From: JBGCEZ01 sp045106735
Lineage (GTDB): Bacteria > Planctomycetota > Phycisphaerae > Phycisphaerales > SM1A02
DNA: 23,886 nt
Assembly: GCA_045106735.1 (NCBI GenBank)
Contig: JBGCEZ010000077.1
Span: 1-23,886 of the forward strand
Direction of reading: 5' to 3'
A model generated the notes under the pieces. The model had not been told where the DNA came from. It did not search any database and saw only the letters and a program-made list of their open reading frames with translations. A program made the translations under genes and the position numbers. This document shows, piece by piece, positions 1-7,817 of the stretch. Within the stretch, counting starts at the first letter, position 1. Every line of letters begins with the position of its first letter.

Positions 1-138
1 GATCTATGGAACATCCAGCGCGGGGCGATCATCGGCGAACCCGGGGCCGGCCGGCGGCTCAAGATCCGGGCGACCGGAGATGCGGCGCCGCACGAGCAAG
101 CGTTTCGCAACGCGGTCGGCCATCCGATTGAGCCCTGA
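1..138 (+). CDS. C-terminal end of an unidentified protein (partial)
   Basis: Frame 1 is open from the left edge to a TGA at 136-138, giving 45 residues that begin DLWNIQRGAIIGEPG and end GHPIEP. About 80% of third codon positions are G or C, as in the real genes here. A perfect 6-bp hairpin (gcgcga/tcgcgc, 139-154) follows the stop directly, which suits a gene end. I do not recognise the family, and the piece is too short to name a domain. The opposite strand is also open here (4-201), but its translation is Arg/Pro-rich with no recognisable feature. Confidence 0.4.
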   Translation, partial: DLWNIQRGAIIGEPGAGRRLKIRATGDAAPHEQAFRNAVGHPIEP

Positions 139-199
139 GCGCGAACGATCGCGCGCAGCGGGGGCCACCGATCTCACTCCGCCGGCCGGTGAGGTCGAC

Positions 200-223
200 A
201 AAAAAAGGTGCGTTCATCCGCAC
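200..223 (-). terminator. Intrinsic terminator overlapping the stop codon of the half-dockerin gene
   Basis: On the - strand a 5-bp stem (GTGCG at 223-219, CGCAC at 212-208) with a 6-nt loop is followed by one C and seven T residues (206-200). The loop contains part of the TGA stop of the 214-1005 gene. The stem is short, but the T7 run is the clearest of any hairpin in the window. Confidence 0.5.
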
Positions 224-1005
224 GCCCCCCAGTCATCGATGACGGTAAGAAGATCATCGAAGTCGACGACGCCGCTGCTGTCCACGTCGCCCGTGCATGG
301 CTGGCCGCCGGAGAGGTCCGCGATGAGCGAAATGTCGAACGACGCCAGATAGCCGCTGTCCTTGCCCGCCCAGACATCGGAAAACTCGACCAGCCGGTAG
401 GTGCCCGGAAACAGGAACGTCGAAACTTCGAGCTGCCCGGACGGCGGAAGTTCGTAGAACGTCACACCGTTTCGCTCGAGCCGGAAGTCGGTGGCGGAGC
501 CGTACGTGCCCGTGGAGTTGACGGTGAGGACCATGGGCGTCAATTCTTGGATCGTGAATGTAATGTCGGTCTCGGTGAGTCCCGAACCCGTATTGCCACC
601 CGCGCAGCCCGACCCGGCGACCAGAAGCTCCGCACTGATCTGCAGACCGTCCTCGCGAATCTGGGACGTCTGGGTCACGCGGCTATTCCCGCCGCCTGAG
701 AACGTCAAGAGAAGGACATCCATGTCCTCATTGGTCTCCACGATCACCTCTTCTTCCATGACGCCCCCGCGACACGGACCGTTGGACCTCGAATTGACCC
801 GTCGATACGCCGAGTCGATTGCGGGCCCCGCGCACGGCCCCCACTGGCTGAGGACCTCGAGCACGTCCCCGAACGAGACTTCCCCATCCTGATCGATGTC
901 CGAGGGACAGAGCGCCGATGCCGCCGGGGCACTGCCGGCCGCGATGCACGTGGAAACGAGCGCGAAGAGAACGGTGCGGGGAGTTGTGGTCAAGCGTGGC
1001 TCCAT
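214..1005 (-). CDS. Secreted protein with a half-dockerin at each end
   Basis: 263 aa. The first ~32 residues form a signal peptide (hydrophobic TVLFALVSTCIAAG, then Ala-rich cleavage region ending ASA). One dockerin-like half-repeat follows at once (about residues 33-58, CPSDIDQDGEVSF through QWGPC), and the other half closes the protein (about 237-263, CTGDVDSSGVVDF through DWGACG). Each half carries the Asp-rich Ca2+-binding loop of type I dockerins. The ~175 residues between contain many short Thr/Val/Ser-rich stretches (for example PGTYRLVEFSD) and look like a beta-sandwich, but I cannot assign a family. In the other tagged proteins of this window both halves sit together at the C-terminus, so splitting them is unusual. 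The product is presumably exported and anchored or assembled through the tag; its partner is unknown. Confidence 0.8.
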   Translation of the reverse strand: MEPRLTTTPRTVLFALVSTCIAAGSAPAASALCPSDIDQDGEVSFGDVLEVLSQWGPCAGPAIDSAYRRVNSRSNGPCRGGVMEEEVIVETNEDMDVLLLTFSGGGNSRVTQTSQIREDGLQISAELLVAGSGCAGGNTGSGLTETDITFTIQELTPMVLTVNSTGTYGSATDFRLERNGVTFYELPPSGQLEVSTFLFPGTYRLVEFSDVWAGKDSGYLASFDISLIADLSGGQPCTGDVDSSGVVDFDDLLTVIDDWGACG

Positions 1006-1408
1006 TTCATGGATTGGCCCCGGCCGTTGCGGCCGCGATCATGGGATGAGGTTCGCAAGGGACGGGTCGAATTTCCAACCTATTCACGGAAGCTTCGCCG
1101 ACACGATCGTCCGAGCGGCGGGCACCCACCGGCGACGTTCCGGCGGAGTGCACGGACGGGGCCTGAAATCGATGGATCGAGGGCTCGAGCCGCACGGTCC
1201 GACAGTGCGCAACGCGGCTGGTCATCCGTTCGACCGCTGGCCCGACGTCGATGACGGCTGAAACGGCGGCGGCGCGCGACGCTCCGTGCATGGCGATACG
1301 CCGGGTCAGTCGCTGATCTGACACGGGTCGCAAAAGAATCTGTGACAATGCTGCCTCGACGTACATCCACGCTCACGTTTCTGTGCGCCATCGACCTTCA
1401 GCGTCCGT
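1006..1408. other. Intergenic region upstream of the half-dockerin gene, no gene seen
   Basis: Both strands carry only short Arg-rich open frames without family features, signal peptides or ribosome sites. It should contain the promoter of the 214-1005 gene, but I see no convincing -35/-10 pair. The following stretch to 1756 holds a possible gene remnant and two hairpins, listed separately. Confidence 0.5.
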
Positions 1409-1609
1409 TTGAGGCCGGCCAAGACGTCTTGGACGCGAGCACCACCGCCGCACGGCTCGGGCAAGGGCCGAATCCACGGCGGAATCGAACTGAGGCAGAA
1501 CCTGGACCGGTTGGGCGACGAGCCGGGCTTCTCCGGTGCCGACGGAATCAGCATGATCGATCTCGCCGACGTGCCGGCCGTCGTCTCGGCCTGGAGACCC
1601 GGCGACTGA
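1409..1609 (+). pseudogene. Possible remnant of a dockerin-tailed protein
   Basis: The + frame 2 translation ends GADGISMIDLADVPAVVSAW then RPGD and a stop, matching the second half of the local dockerin tag (G-D-G-x-V-D-L-A-D-L-x-x-V-L-S-A-W-G-P-C). The final G-P-C is degraded, the preceding ~45 residues are unrecognisable, and a stop lies upstream at 1343-1345. Frame 1 just upstream (about 1342-1460) reads more like protein (CAIDLQRPFEAGQDVLDAST), which hints at a frameshift near 1450-1470. I read this as the decayed 3' end of a former + strand gene; a chance match is possible. Confidence 0.35.
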
Positions 1610-1647
1610 GCCAATGCGGCCGATCGCCCCACCCCTCGTGCACACAA

Positions 1648-1681
1648 CCGGGCGCGGCCGGCCGAAGCCCGCCGCGCCCGG
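1648..1681. terminator. Perfect 11-bp hairpin between the dockerin remnant and the C39-like gene
   Basis: Arms CCGGGCGCGGC (1648-1658) and GCCGCGCCCGG (1671-1681) pair perfectly around a 12-nt loop. It lies 76 bp past the stop of the - strand gene at 1757 and shortly after the + strand remnant. Reading the - strand, the hairpin is followed by TTGTGTG, a weak T tract. A second, smaller perfect stem (GGGTGA/TCACCC, 1711-1728) lies between it and the gene. Likely a transcription terminator for the - strand gene. Confidence 0.45.
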
Positions 1682-1756
1682 TCAGAGGCGTGCGAATCAA
1701 GATGTCGCGGGGGTGACCAGGATCACCCGGCCTGGCCCCCGCTCACATCGCCGGGT

Positions 1757-3733
1757 TCATTCGCACGGACCCCACGCGGCGAGCACGGCGAGCAGGTCTT
1801 GAATGTCGGTCGTGCCGTCGCCGAGGGCGGGCGCGATGTCGCTGATGCCCGCTTCACCCCAGCCGCCCAGCACGCGGAGCAGGTCGCCGATGCCGACTTC
1901 ACCGTCGCCGTCGATGTCGGCAGTGCAGTCGGCGAACTCCACGTCGCCTTCGCCGCCGAGCTCCGACGGGTCGATGTTCCGCCAGGCCACGTCCTCGTCG
2001 GTCTCCGGCACCACGTTGACCACGCTGCGGGCGATCTCGATGCCCTGCATCGGCGGGAAGTCGTCGTACCAGTCGGAGCTGACGAACTCGTACTGACCGC
2101 TGGGACCTTCGGCCACGACCTTGTGTCCGCCGCCAGCCGTCCCGAGCAGGAGCTGTCCGCGACGGTCCTCACTGATCGACTCGAAGCGAAGGCCGTCGGT
2201 CGGGGCGAGAATCCGCTCGGCGTCCAAGCCGGCCCCGGGGATCGCCCGGACGCGGAAGACCGCGTCGCCGTCCTCCATCGCCGCGAGCAGGAACACCGTG
2301 GGGATGCCATCGCCGAGGGCGGCGGTCCGGCGAGCCGCCTCGCGGGCCGCCTGGACCGCGGGAAGCAGGAGCGTCGGGGCGACGGGCTGGCCATCGATTC
2401 CCAGCAGGCTGCAGGCTCCGGTCTCGTCGAACACCCAGCGGCCATCGGTGGCCGTGTCGGGCGCCATCGCCGCGATCACGAACGGAGCGATGGTCTCGAG
2501 CTCGGGCTCCATCTGACCGGACCGGGGTCCTTCCGCCGGCGTGGCGAAGATCTGGCGTCCGTCGGAGAACCGAAGCGTGCCGAAGCGGTCGATGTCCATG
2601 ACCGCGTCGGGGGCAACCGACTCCTGCAGCCTCACCGTGGCTCGCCCGTCGCGGTGCACCGCCTGGATCGAGTGGGCCCCGGTGGGCTCCTGGACGAGCA
2701 CGATCGCCCGGCCCGGATCCGAGGGCAGGGCCAGGTCAAGGGCGAGGCTGCCCGGGGCCAGCTCCACGTGGGTCGGGTTCTGACCGATCGTGAATCCACC
2801 GCCAACCGGCTGGAACGTCACGGTGCCGCCCTGGAAGCCGCCGACGTAGACCGGGATGACGGTGGCCATGAAGTCGATGACCCGCATCTGGCCGTTGCTC
2901 TGCACGCCGAGGGTGGTGACCTCGACTGGACTGAACGCCCCGTCGTCATTGGCGTCCGAGAGGGCCGTCCGACTCAGAACGCTGCCGAACGAGCGGAAGG
3001 CATAGTTCGACTGCGTGGTCAGGGAACCGCCGCTTCCCGGGTCGCGGACGATGAGCGTTTCTTGCCCCCCATCGTTGATCGCCGTCTGCACCGTGCACAT
3101 GTGGCCGCCGTTGCGGTCGAGGAGGCGAAGAACCGAGCCGGGCTGGATGAGTTCCCAGTCGTAGCGCCCGTAGCCGACGCTCATGAGCGCTCCCCCGCCG
3201 GCCGGTCCGTAGAGGCCGAACGTGGCCAGGTCGGGGTAGAACGTCTCGTTTCGCCGCAGGGCGACGACCGAATACGGGGCGTCGCCGATGTACGCCTCGA
3301 GGCCGTTGGCCAGGCCAGTGACGCTGGTGCCGCCGGTGGGCGACGTGCCGCTGAGGGCGGCCAGGAAACCGAGGTCGTTCACCAGGGCGACGTTCTCCGC
3401 CGCGGAGTTGTCCTCCCAGGTCCCCGACGCCACGCTGTCGATCCCCTCGCCCCAATGGGCAGCGAAGGCGAGCATGTTCAGTCCGGAAGCCGGCAGGCAG
3501 TACATGTTGCCGTTGTTGGGCAGCGTGTCCCACTGCTGGTCGATGTCCGGCATCCACTGGACCTGGTAGCCGAAGTCCTGCGGGGTGTTGAAGTAGGCGC
3601 TGACGGGATCCACGGCGCTGGCCGCGGTGACGGCCAGCAGCGGAGCGGCGGTGATGACGGAAGCGAGGATGGCGGGGTGGATGGAGCGGGTGGCGGCGGT
3701 GGCCGACGAACGCGAAGCAGCAGTGGAAGGCAT
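1757..3733 (-). CDS. Secreted C39-like cysteine peptidase-type protein with C-terminal dockerin
   Basis: 658 aa from ATG at 3733. That start is preferred over the GTG at 3802 because a signal peptide follows it (basic n-region, then ILASVITAAPLLAVTAASA). The N-terminal third resembles papain-like C39 peptidases: Cys79 in NMYCLPASGLNML, His211 in NGGHMCTVQ and Asp231 in IVRDPGSGG are spaced as in the C-G-P-[AT]-S ... G-G-H ... D-P signature, except that Leu replaces the usual Gly after Cys. An EF-hand-like loop (DANDDGAFSPVE) lies near 260-271. Residues 455-469 read LLLPAVQAAREAARR, a string known from the pilin-like start of planctomycete DUF1559 proteins. A full dockerin closes the protein (about 603-658). 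The ribosome site is weak. Substrate and activity are unknown; the peptidase call rests on the triad pattern alone. Confidence 0.75.
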   Translation of the reverse strand: MPSTAASRSSATAATRSIHPAILASVITAAPLLAVTAASAVDPVSAYFNTPQDFGYQVQWMPDIDQQWDTLPNNGNMYCLPASGLNMLAFAAHWGEGIDSVASGTWEDNSAAENVALVNDLGFLAALSGTSPTGGTSVTGLANGLEAYIGDAPYSVVALRRNETFYPDLATFGLYGPAGGGALMSVGYGRYDWELIQPGSVLRLLDRNGGHMCTVQTAINDGGQETLIVRDPGSGGSLTTQSNYAFRSFGSVLSRTALSDANDDGAFSPVEVTTLGVQSNGQMRVIDFMATVIPVYVGGFQGGTVTFQPVGGGFTIGQNPTHVELAPGSLALDLALPSDPGRAIVLVQEPTGAHSIQAVHRDGRATVRLQESVAPDAVMDIDRFGTLRFSDGRQIFATPAEGPRSGQMEPELETIAPFVIAAMAPDTATDGRWVFDETGACSLLGIDGQPVAPTLLLPAVQAAREAARRTAALGDGIPTVFLLAAMEDGDAVFRVRAIPGAGLDAERILAPTDGLRFESISEDRRGQLLLGTAGGGHKVVAEGPSGQYEFVSSDWYDDFPPMQGIEIARSVVNVVPETDEDVAWRNIDPSELGGEGDVEFADCTADIDGDGEVGIGDLLRVLGGWGEAGISDIAPALGDGTTDIQDLLAVLAAWGPCE

Positions 3734-3934
3734 GGTGAGGATCGTCCGAAATGCGTGGGAGTCGGATCCCGAAAGCGGCCCTGATGCCGCTCCGGTACCC
3801 ACTTCCGCCGCTCAGCCCGTGATCTCACAGCTCAAGGCCGAATTTTTCTCTCCGCCGATCCAGCCGCCATCCCAGATCCCCGGCGGGGACGCAGCGGGGC
3901 AAGGATGCCCCCGCGAACGCTTCTCAGTCGTCTC

Positions 3935-4585
3935 TCAGTCGTCGATTGCCGTCAGCAGCGCCCGCTCGATCAACGCCTCGGCGATCGCGCCAGCCGCCTC
4001 GGCCGCCGTCTGCTGGCGATCGATCACCTCGAGCACGATCGAGCCGTTCATGAGCAGGCTGTACTGCAGGGCAAAGCCATCGGGATCCTCGAATCCCGCG
4101 TGGTCGGCGAGCTCGGCGATGTGCTCGCGGAGGGCCAGGACGTTCGCCCGGGCCGCCCGGTGGATCGGATCGTCGGCATCGGGAAATTCACTGCACGCGT
4201 GGATGAACAAGCAGCCGTTGAAGTGCACATCGGCCAGCCAGTCTTTCCAGACGCGGAAGACCTCCCGGAGCCGGGCCACCGGATCGTCTCCCGCTCGCTC
4301 TTGGAGCAAGGCGGGGAACCGCACGCGCCAACTCTCGTCCCGCGTCTGCACGCAGGACAAAGCGAGCTCGTCTTTGCTCTCGAAGTACTTGTAGAACGTC
4401 GTCTTGGTGGTCGCGGCTTCGCCGATGATCTGGTCGAGGCCGACGGCGTGGAACCCGCGCCGGTAGAACAGATCGAGCCCCGTGGCGATCAGACGTTCCC
4501 GGGCGGACGGCGCGGGCGCCGATCCCTCGGCGGGGTCGAGTTTGGCATCCGCACCGGCGTGCTTTGAATCGGGAACGTCGGGCAT
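3935..4585 (-). CDS. TetR/AcrR-family transcriptional regulator
   Basis: 216 aa. A disordered N-terminal tail of ~27 residues precedes a clear TetR N-terminal helix-turn-helix at about 28-74 (RERLIATGLDLFYRRGFHAV ... TTKTTFYKYFESKDEL), including the family's TFYKYF recognition-helix pattern. The C-terminal ~140 residues (VWKDWLADVHFNGCLFIHAC, then a helical segment) form the usual ligand-binding and dimer domain. The gene begins 28 bp after the stop of the CNNM transporter gene on the same strand, so the two are probably co-transcribed and the regulator may control that operon. The inducer is unknown. A near-perfect direct repeat (ctcagtcgt) covers the 3' end. Confidence 0.93.
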   Translation of the reverse strand: MPDVPDSKHAGADAKLDPAEGSAPAPSARERLIATGLDLFYRRGFHAVGLDQIIGEAATTKTTFYKYFESKDELALSCVQTRDESWRVRFPALLQERAGDDPVARLREVFRVWKDWLADVHFNGCLFIHACSEFPDADDPIHRAARANVLALREHIAELADHAGFEDPDGFALQYSLLMNGSIVLEVIDRQQTAAEAAGAIAEALIERALLTAIDD

Positions 4586-4613
4586 CGGGAATCCTCCACA
4601 CGACCCAGGTCGG

Positions 4614-5780
4614 TCACCGGGACGCCGGGGGTGTATCAGAATCGCCCGGAGTCTCGGAAGCGGCCGGCGGCAGGCCCCGCTGGTTCACCACCGCATCCTC
4701 GGCCGGCGTCGCGGCCGCGCGATCCGGCGAGGCGGTCATGGACTTGAGCGCTTCGCGGGCCCGGTCGGATCCCTCGGTCTGCATGGCCAGGGCCCGCATG
4801 TCGGGGACCGCATCGGTTTCGTCGACGATCTCCGACCCGAGGATCTCTTCCAGCAGGTCTTCCAGGGTCACGATGCCCTCGGTGCCGCCGAACTCGTCCA
4901 CCACCAGCAGCAGGTGCTCACCGGTGACGCGGAAACGCTTCATCGCCCGCAGGGCGGTCGTGACCTCGGGAATCGGCAGGATCGGCCGCATCAGGTCGGC
5001 CACCGTGGTTTCGGGCTTGCCGTTGGCGATCGCCTGCAACATGTCGTCCTTCAGGACCATGCCGCGAATGTCATCGGGCCCGTCGCCGCTCACTGGCAGC
5101 CGGCTGAATGGCAGCGAGTCGGCCGACGCGGCAATCTGAGCCACGGTGGAACCCGCGTCGACCATCTGCACCACCGTGCGTGGGGTCATGATGTCCTTCA
5201 CGCGGGTGGCCCGGAGCTTGAGCATGTTCCGCATGAGGGCGGACTCGTCGGCGTCGATCGCCCCGCCCTGCCGGGCCATTTCGGCCATGACTTCGATCGT
5301 CTCGCGGGTCGGGCCGCCGTGTCCGTGGCCGCCCTTGAGCAGCCGGGTCAGGGCATCCAGGATCAGCACCACCGGGTAGGTGACCCAGATCATGCCGACG
5401 ATGATGACCACCGCGGGGAAGGCCAATCGCTTGGCGTAGGTCGCTCCGATGGTCTTCGGCACGATCTCTGAAAGCACGAGCACGAGCAGCGTCAGCACCG
5501 CCGACGTGGCCGCGACCCACTTGTCGCCGAACACGACCAGCGACTGGGCCCCGACGCCCGCCGCCCCCACGGTGTGGGCGATGGTGTTCAGGGTCAGAAT
5601 CGCGGCCAGCGGCCGGTCGATCGCGGTTTTGAGGGCCTTGAGCCGCTCGCCCCCGCGTCGCTGATTCTTGATCATCACCTCGGCGTCGGAGACGGTCAGG
5701 GTGAGGATCGCCGCCTCCACCAGGGAGCAGAGGAAGGAGACGCCGATGGCCAGCACGAGATAGAAGACGAGCAGAGTCAT
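4614..5780 (-). CDS. CNNM/CBS-domain membrane protein (HlyC/CorC-type ion transporter family)
   Basis: 388 aa. The ATG at 5780 is chosen because the first transmembrane segment starts right after it (MTLLVFYLVLAIGVSFLCSL); upstream codons give only Pro/Arg-rich sequence. The N-terminal half is a CNNM (DUF21) domain with about four hydrophobic segments, including the family's LSEIVPKTIGATYA near 103-116. Then comes a CBS pair: VKDIMTPRTVVQMVDAGSTV (~195-214) starts CBS1, and HLLLVVDEFGGTEGIVTLED (~289-308) lies in CBS2. Family members are linked to Mg2+/Co2+ or Na+ transport. The usual C-terminal CorC_HlyC domain is absent; instead there is an Ala/Pro/Asp-rich tail of ~65 residues. Probably heads an operon with the TetR gene. 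Confidence 0.92.
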   Translation of the reverse strand: MTLLVFYLVLAIGVSFLCSLVEAAILTLTVSDAEVMIKNQRRGGERLKALKTAIDRPLAAILTLNTIAHTVGAAGVGAQSLVVFGDKWVAATSAVLTLLVLVLSEIVPKTIGATYAKRLAFPAVVIIVGMIWVTYPVVLILDALTRLLKGGHGHGGPTRETIEVMAEMARQGGAIDADESALMRNMLKLRATRVKDIMTPRTVVQMVDAGSTVAQIAASADSLPFSRLPVSGDGPDDIRGMVLKDDMLQAIANGKPETTVADLMRPILPIPEVTTALRAMKRFRVTGEHLLLVVDEFGGTEGIVTLEDLLEEILGSEIVDETDAVPDMRALAMQTEGSDRAREALKSMTASPDRAAATPAEDAVVNQRGLPPAASETPGDSDTPPASR

Positions 5781-5823
5781 GGGATCGTCAGGGTAGCGGG
5801 AGGGGGCCGACCCCGGCGGCACC

Positions 5824-5871
5824 CGTGGGCGAGGAGCCGCCCCGAGGAGCCGCCCCGAGCGGGAGCCCACG
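5824..5871. repeat. 13-bp tandem duplication inside an inverted repeat upstream of the CNNM gene
   Basis: Two perfect copies of gaggagccgcccc (5831-5843 and 5844-5856) are enclosed by a 7-bp inverted repeat, cgtgggc (5824-5830) and gcccacg (5865-5871). It lies 44 bp upstream of the CNNM start, between that gene and the terminator of the M43 protease gene. It could be an operator or leader structure for the CNNM-TetR operon, but nothing in the sequence proves this. Confidence 0.4.
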
Positions 5872-5912
5872 AAAACGGCCCCGCCCGACTGAGGAGGAGT
5901 CGAACGGGGCCG
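5871..5912 (-). terminator. Intrinsic terminator of the M43 protease gene
   Basis: On the - strand an 8-bp stem (CGGCCCCG at 5912-5905 with CGGGGCCG at 5883-5876) encloses a 2x2 internal loop, a further 5-bp stem (CGACT/AGTCG) and a 7-nt loop. It is followed by TTTTC (5875-5871). It lies about 107 bp beyond the stop codon of the gene ending at 6019, so it separates the protease gene from the CNNM-TetR operon. Confidence 0.75.
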
Positions 5913-6018
5913 CGGGATCGGCGAGTCAATTCGTTGTCGGCGGCCGGCCAGCCCGGCCCGCCCGCCAGCCCCAGCCCACGGCCCCGGGTCCAGAATCGGG
6001 GACCGCGGACCGGGCGAT

Positions 6019-7341
6019 TCAGCACGGCCCCCAGGCCGAGAGGACCGTCACCAGGTCGGTGAAGTCGACGCTGCCGCTGGCGTCCACGTCGGCGGTGCAG
6101 CCCGGGCAGGGGCCGAACGCCGAGAGCACGCTGACGATGTCGCCAAAGTCGACCGCTCCGCTGCCATCGACGTCGGCCGCGCACTCGGTCTCGATCTCCG
6201 AGAGCTGCGGGCGATAGTGCACCAGCGAGCAACGCATCCGACGGGCCTGCTCGGGCGTGAACCGCTCCATGCAGGTGTCGTCGCTGTAGTCCATGAAGTT
6301 GTCGAAGGGGTTCAGGCTGCCGCACGACGACCCACCGCACCCCGTGGTCGGGAAGCTCTGCCGATTCGTGTCGCAGATCAGGTCGCCGGTGGAGTTGCAG
6401 GCCGCAAGACTGCCGCAGCCGTTGAAGAACGTGTGCTCCAGGCCGAAGTAGTGGCCGACCTCGTGCGTGGCCGTGCGCCCCTGGTTGAAGGGGGCGCCGA
6501 TCGGCGCATTGCGCCCGAACGCTTCCCAGAGCACGACCACGCGATCGCTGTTCTGGCCGGCGATTCCGCCCTGCGGCAGGTCCGGGACGTAGCCCAGGTC
6601 GCCGCCGGCGGTGTTCGTATAGATGTTCAGGTAGCGGTTCGTATCCCAGGCGAGCGTGTTCCAGTACGCGCCGCCGTCGTTGTACCACTGCGTGTTGTTG
6701 CTGTAGGTCACACCATCGGTCGGGTTGCCGCTCGGATCTTCGGTGGCCAGGAAGAACTCGATGCCGACGTCGGTCCCGCCGGCGCCGGGGGTTCCCGGCA
6801 GGGCGCGGAAGTCCTCATTGAGGATCTCGATCTGGCTCAGCACCCGCGACATCGGCACATTCCCTTGCGTGCCGGAGCTGTTGCGGATCACGTGGACGAC
6901 CACGGGAACGCGGAAGACGCCGAGCGACGGGTCGTAGTCCGCCGCGGGATTGGTGAACGTGAAAGTGCAGTCGGCGGGCGAGTCGAGGGCACTCTCGGCC
7001 GTGACCGCGCCCGGCCGCGTCATGTGACCGCAGGTCCGGCGCGAGATCCCATCGGGACCGAGGAAATACGCCGACCAGCTGGCGAATATCTGCTCGCCCT
7101 GGCGGATGACGCCGTCATCGCCCTGCCACGGGCCAGTTCCCGGACCGGTGGGAGCGGCAACGCCGAAAGTGGTCGCCGCGCCGGCGGCAGCCACCATGCC
7201 GACGATCAGGCTCGCGGCTCCGATGGTCCGCCGACGAGCGGTGCGGCGGACGGAAACCCGGTTTCCGTGGGAGGCCCGGGAAGAACCCGAGTGGTGTGCG
7301 GCATTCGCGGCCGCCTCTGAGATGCGTTCGAAGAAGGTCAT
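6019..7341 (-). CDS. Secreted M43 (pappalysin-type) zinc metalloprotease with C-terminal dockerin
   Basis: 440 aa from ATG at 7341; the reading frame is open further upstream, but an AAGAGA ribosome-site-like stretch lies 6-11 nt before this ATG. A long basic n-region (RRTARRR) leads into a hydrophobic segment (IGAASLIVGMVAAAGAATT), a membrane-targeting signal. FRVPVVVHVIRNSSGTQGN (~143 on) starts the peptidase M43 domain. The zinc site HEVGHYFGLEH is at about 293-303, and the Met-turn region NFMDYSDDTCMERFTPEQ is at about 348-365, as in cytophagalysin/pappalysin proteases. Several Cys residues follow the zinc motif and suggest extracellular disulfides. Two dockerin halves close the protein (about 387-440). 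All catalytic residues are present, so it is expected to be an active secreted protease. Confidence 0.93.
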   Translation of the reverse strand: MTFFERISEAAANAAHHSGSSRASHGNRVSVRRTARRRTIGAASLIVGMVAAAGAATTFGVAAPTGPGTGPWQGDDGVIRQGEQIFASWSAYFLGPDGISRRTCGHMTRPGAVTAESALDSPADCTFTFTNPAADYDPSLGVFRVPVVVHVIRNSSGTQGNVPMSRVLSQIEILNEDFRALPGTPGAGGTDVGIEFFLATEDPSGNPTDGVTYSNNTQWYNDGGAYWNTLAWDTNRYLNIYTNTAGGDLGYVPDLPQGGIAGQNSDRVVVLWEAFGRNAPIGAPFNQGRTATHEVGHYFGLEHTFFNGCGSLAACNSTGDLICDTNRQSFPTTGCGGSSCGSLNPFDNFMDYSDDTCMERFTPEQARRMRCSLVHYRPQLSEIETECAADVDGSGAVDFGDIVSVLSAFGPCPGCTADVDASGSVDFTDLVTVLSAWGPC

Positions 7342-7817
7342 GGGCGTCTCTTTGTGAAAGAGTGACGCGGCGAACCGCCTGGGCTGAAGGCCCGAGCAGG
7401 GCTCGCTGCTCGTTCTCCCAAACGCTGAACGCGGCCCCGCGGTTTCGGCCATGGGACGAACGGGGGCGGGAGCGGGACGAACAGCCGCAGATCGCCCCGC
7501 GGACCACGCCGTCGCCAAAGCGGACACGCAATTACAGAAATCTCCTGTACCTCTGGTGCACCCCCCCGAGGGAAGACTTTCGGACTTGGTCTCGTTTGCC
7601 CCATGTCTGCGACGGAACGACACGTCGCACCACTCTTCACTTTTCCCCGGGCAACCGGGACCCGACGCCTCGAGAGACCACCTCCCCTTTCTGCTTCCTC
7701 CGAATCACGCCTTCTCGGATTCGGAACCGGCCGTCGTATGCGGCCAGGAGGGGACGCGCGATCGTTGCGCCGGGAACCCCGGTCCCATCCCTGAACTCAC
7801 GCAGAGGACTTCCTTCG
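7342..7817. other. Divergent intergenic region between the M43 and Spondin_N genes
   Basis: 476 bp with no gene. It must carry two divergent promoters. Reading the - strand, TGTAAT (near 7530) is a possible -10 for the protease, with only a weak -35. An 8-bp perfect inverted repeat, tccgaatc/gattcgga (7699-7725, 11-nt spacer), lies about 95 bp upstream of the Spondin_N gene and could be an operator or leader hairpin. The long open frames through here are Arg/Pro-rich extensions of the flanking genes. Confidence 0.45.

Noticed and set aside
1799..3784. Long + strand frame of 661 codons
   Set aside because: Antisense to the C39-like/dockerin gene, which has a signal peptide, triad and tag. The + translation shows none.
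3883..3915. Hairpin gcggggc/gcccccgc after the TetR gene as a terminator
   Set aside because: The arms do not match fully (one bulge) and no T run follows on the - strand, so I cannot support it.
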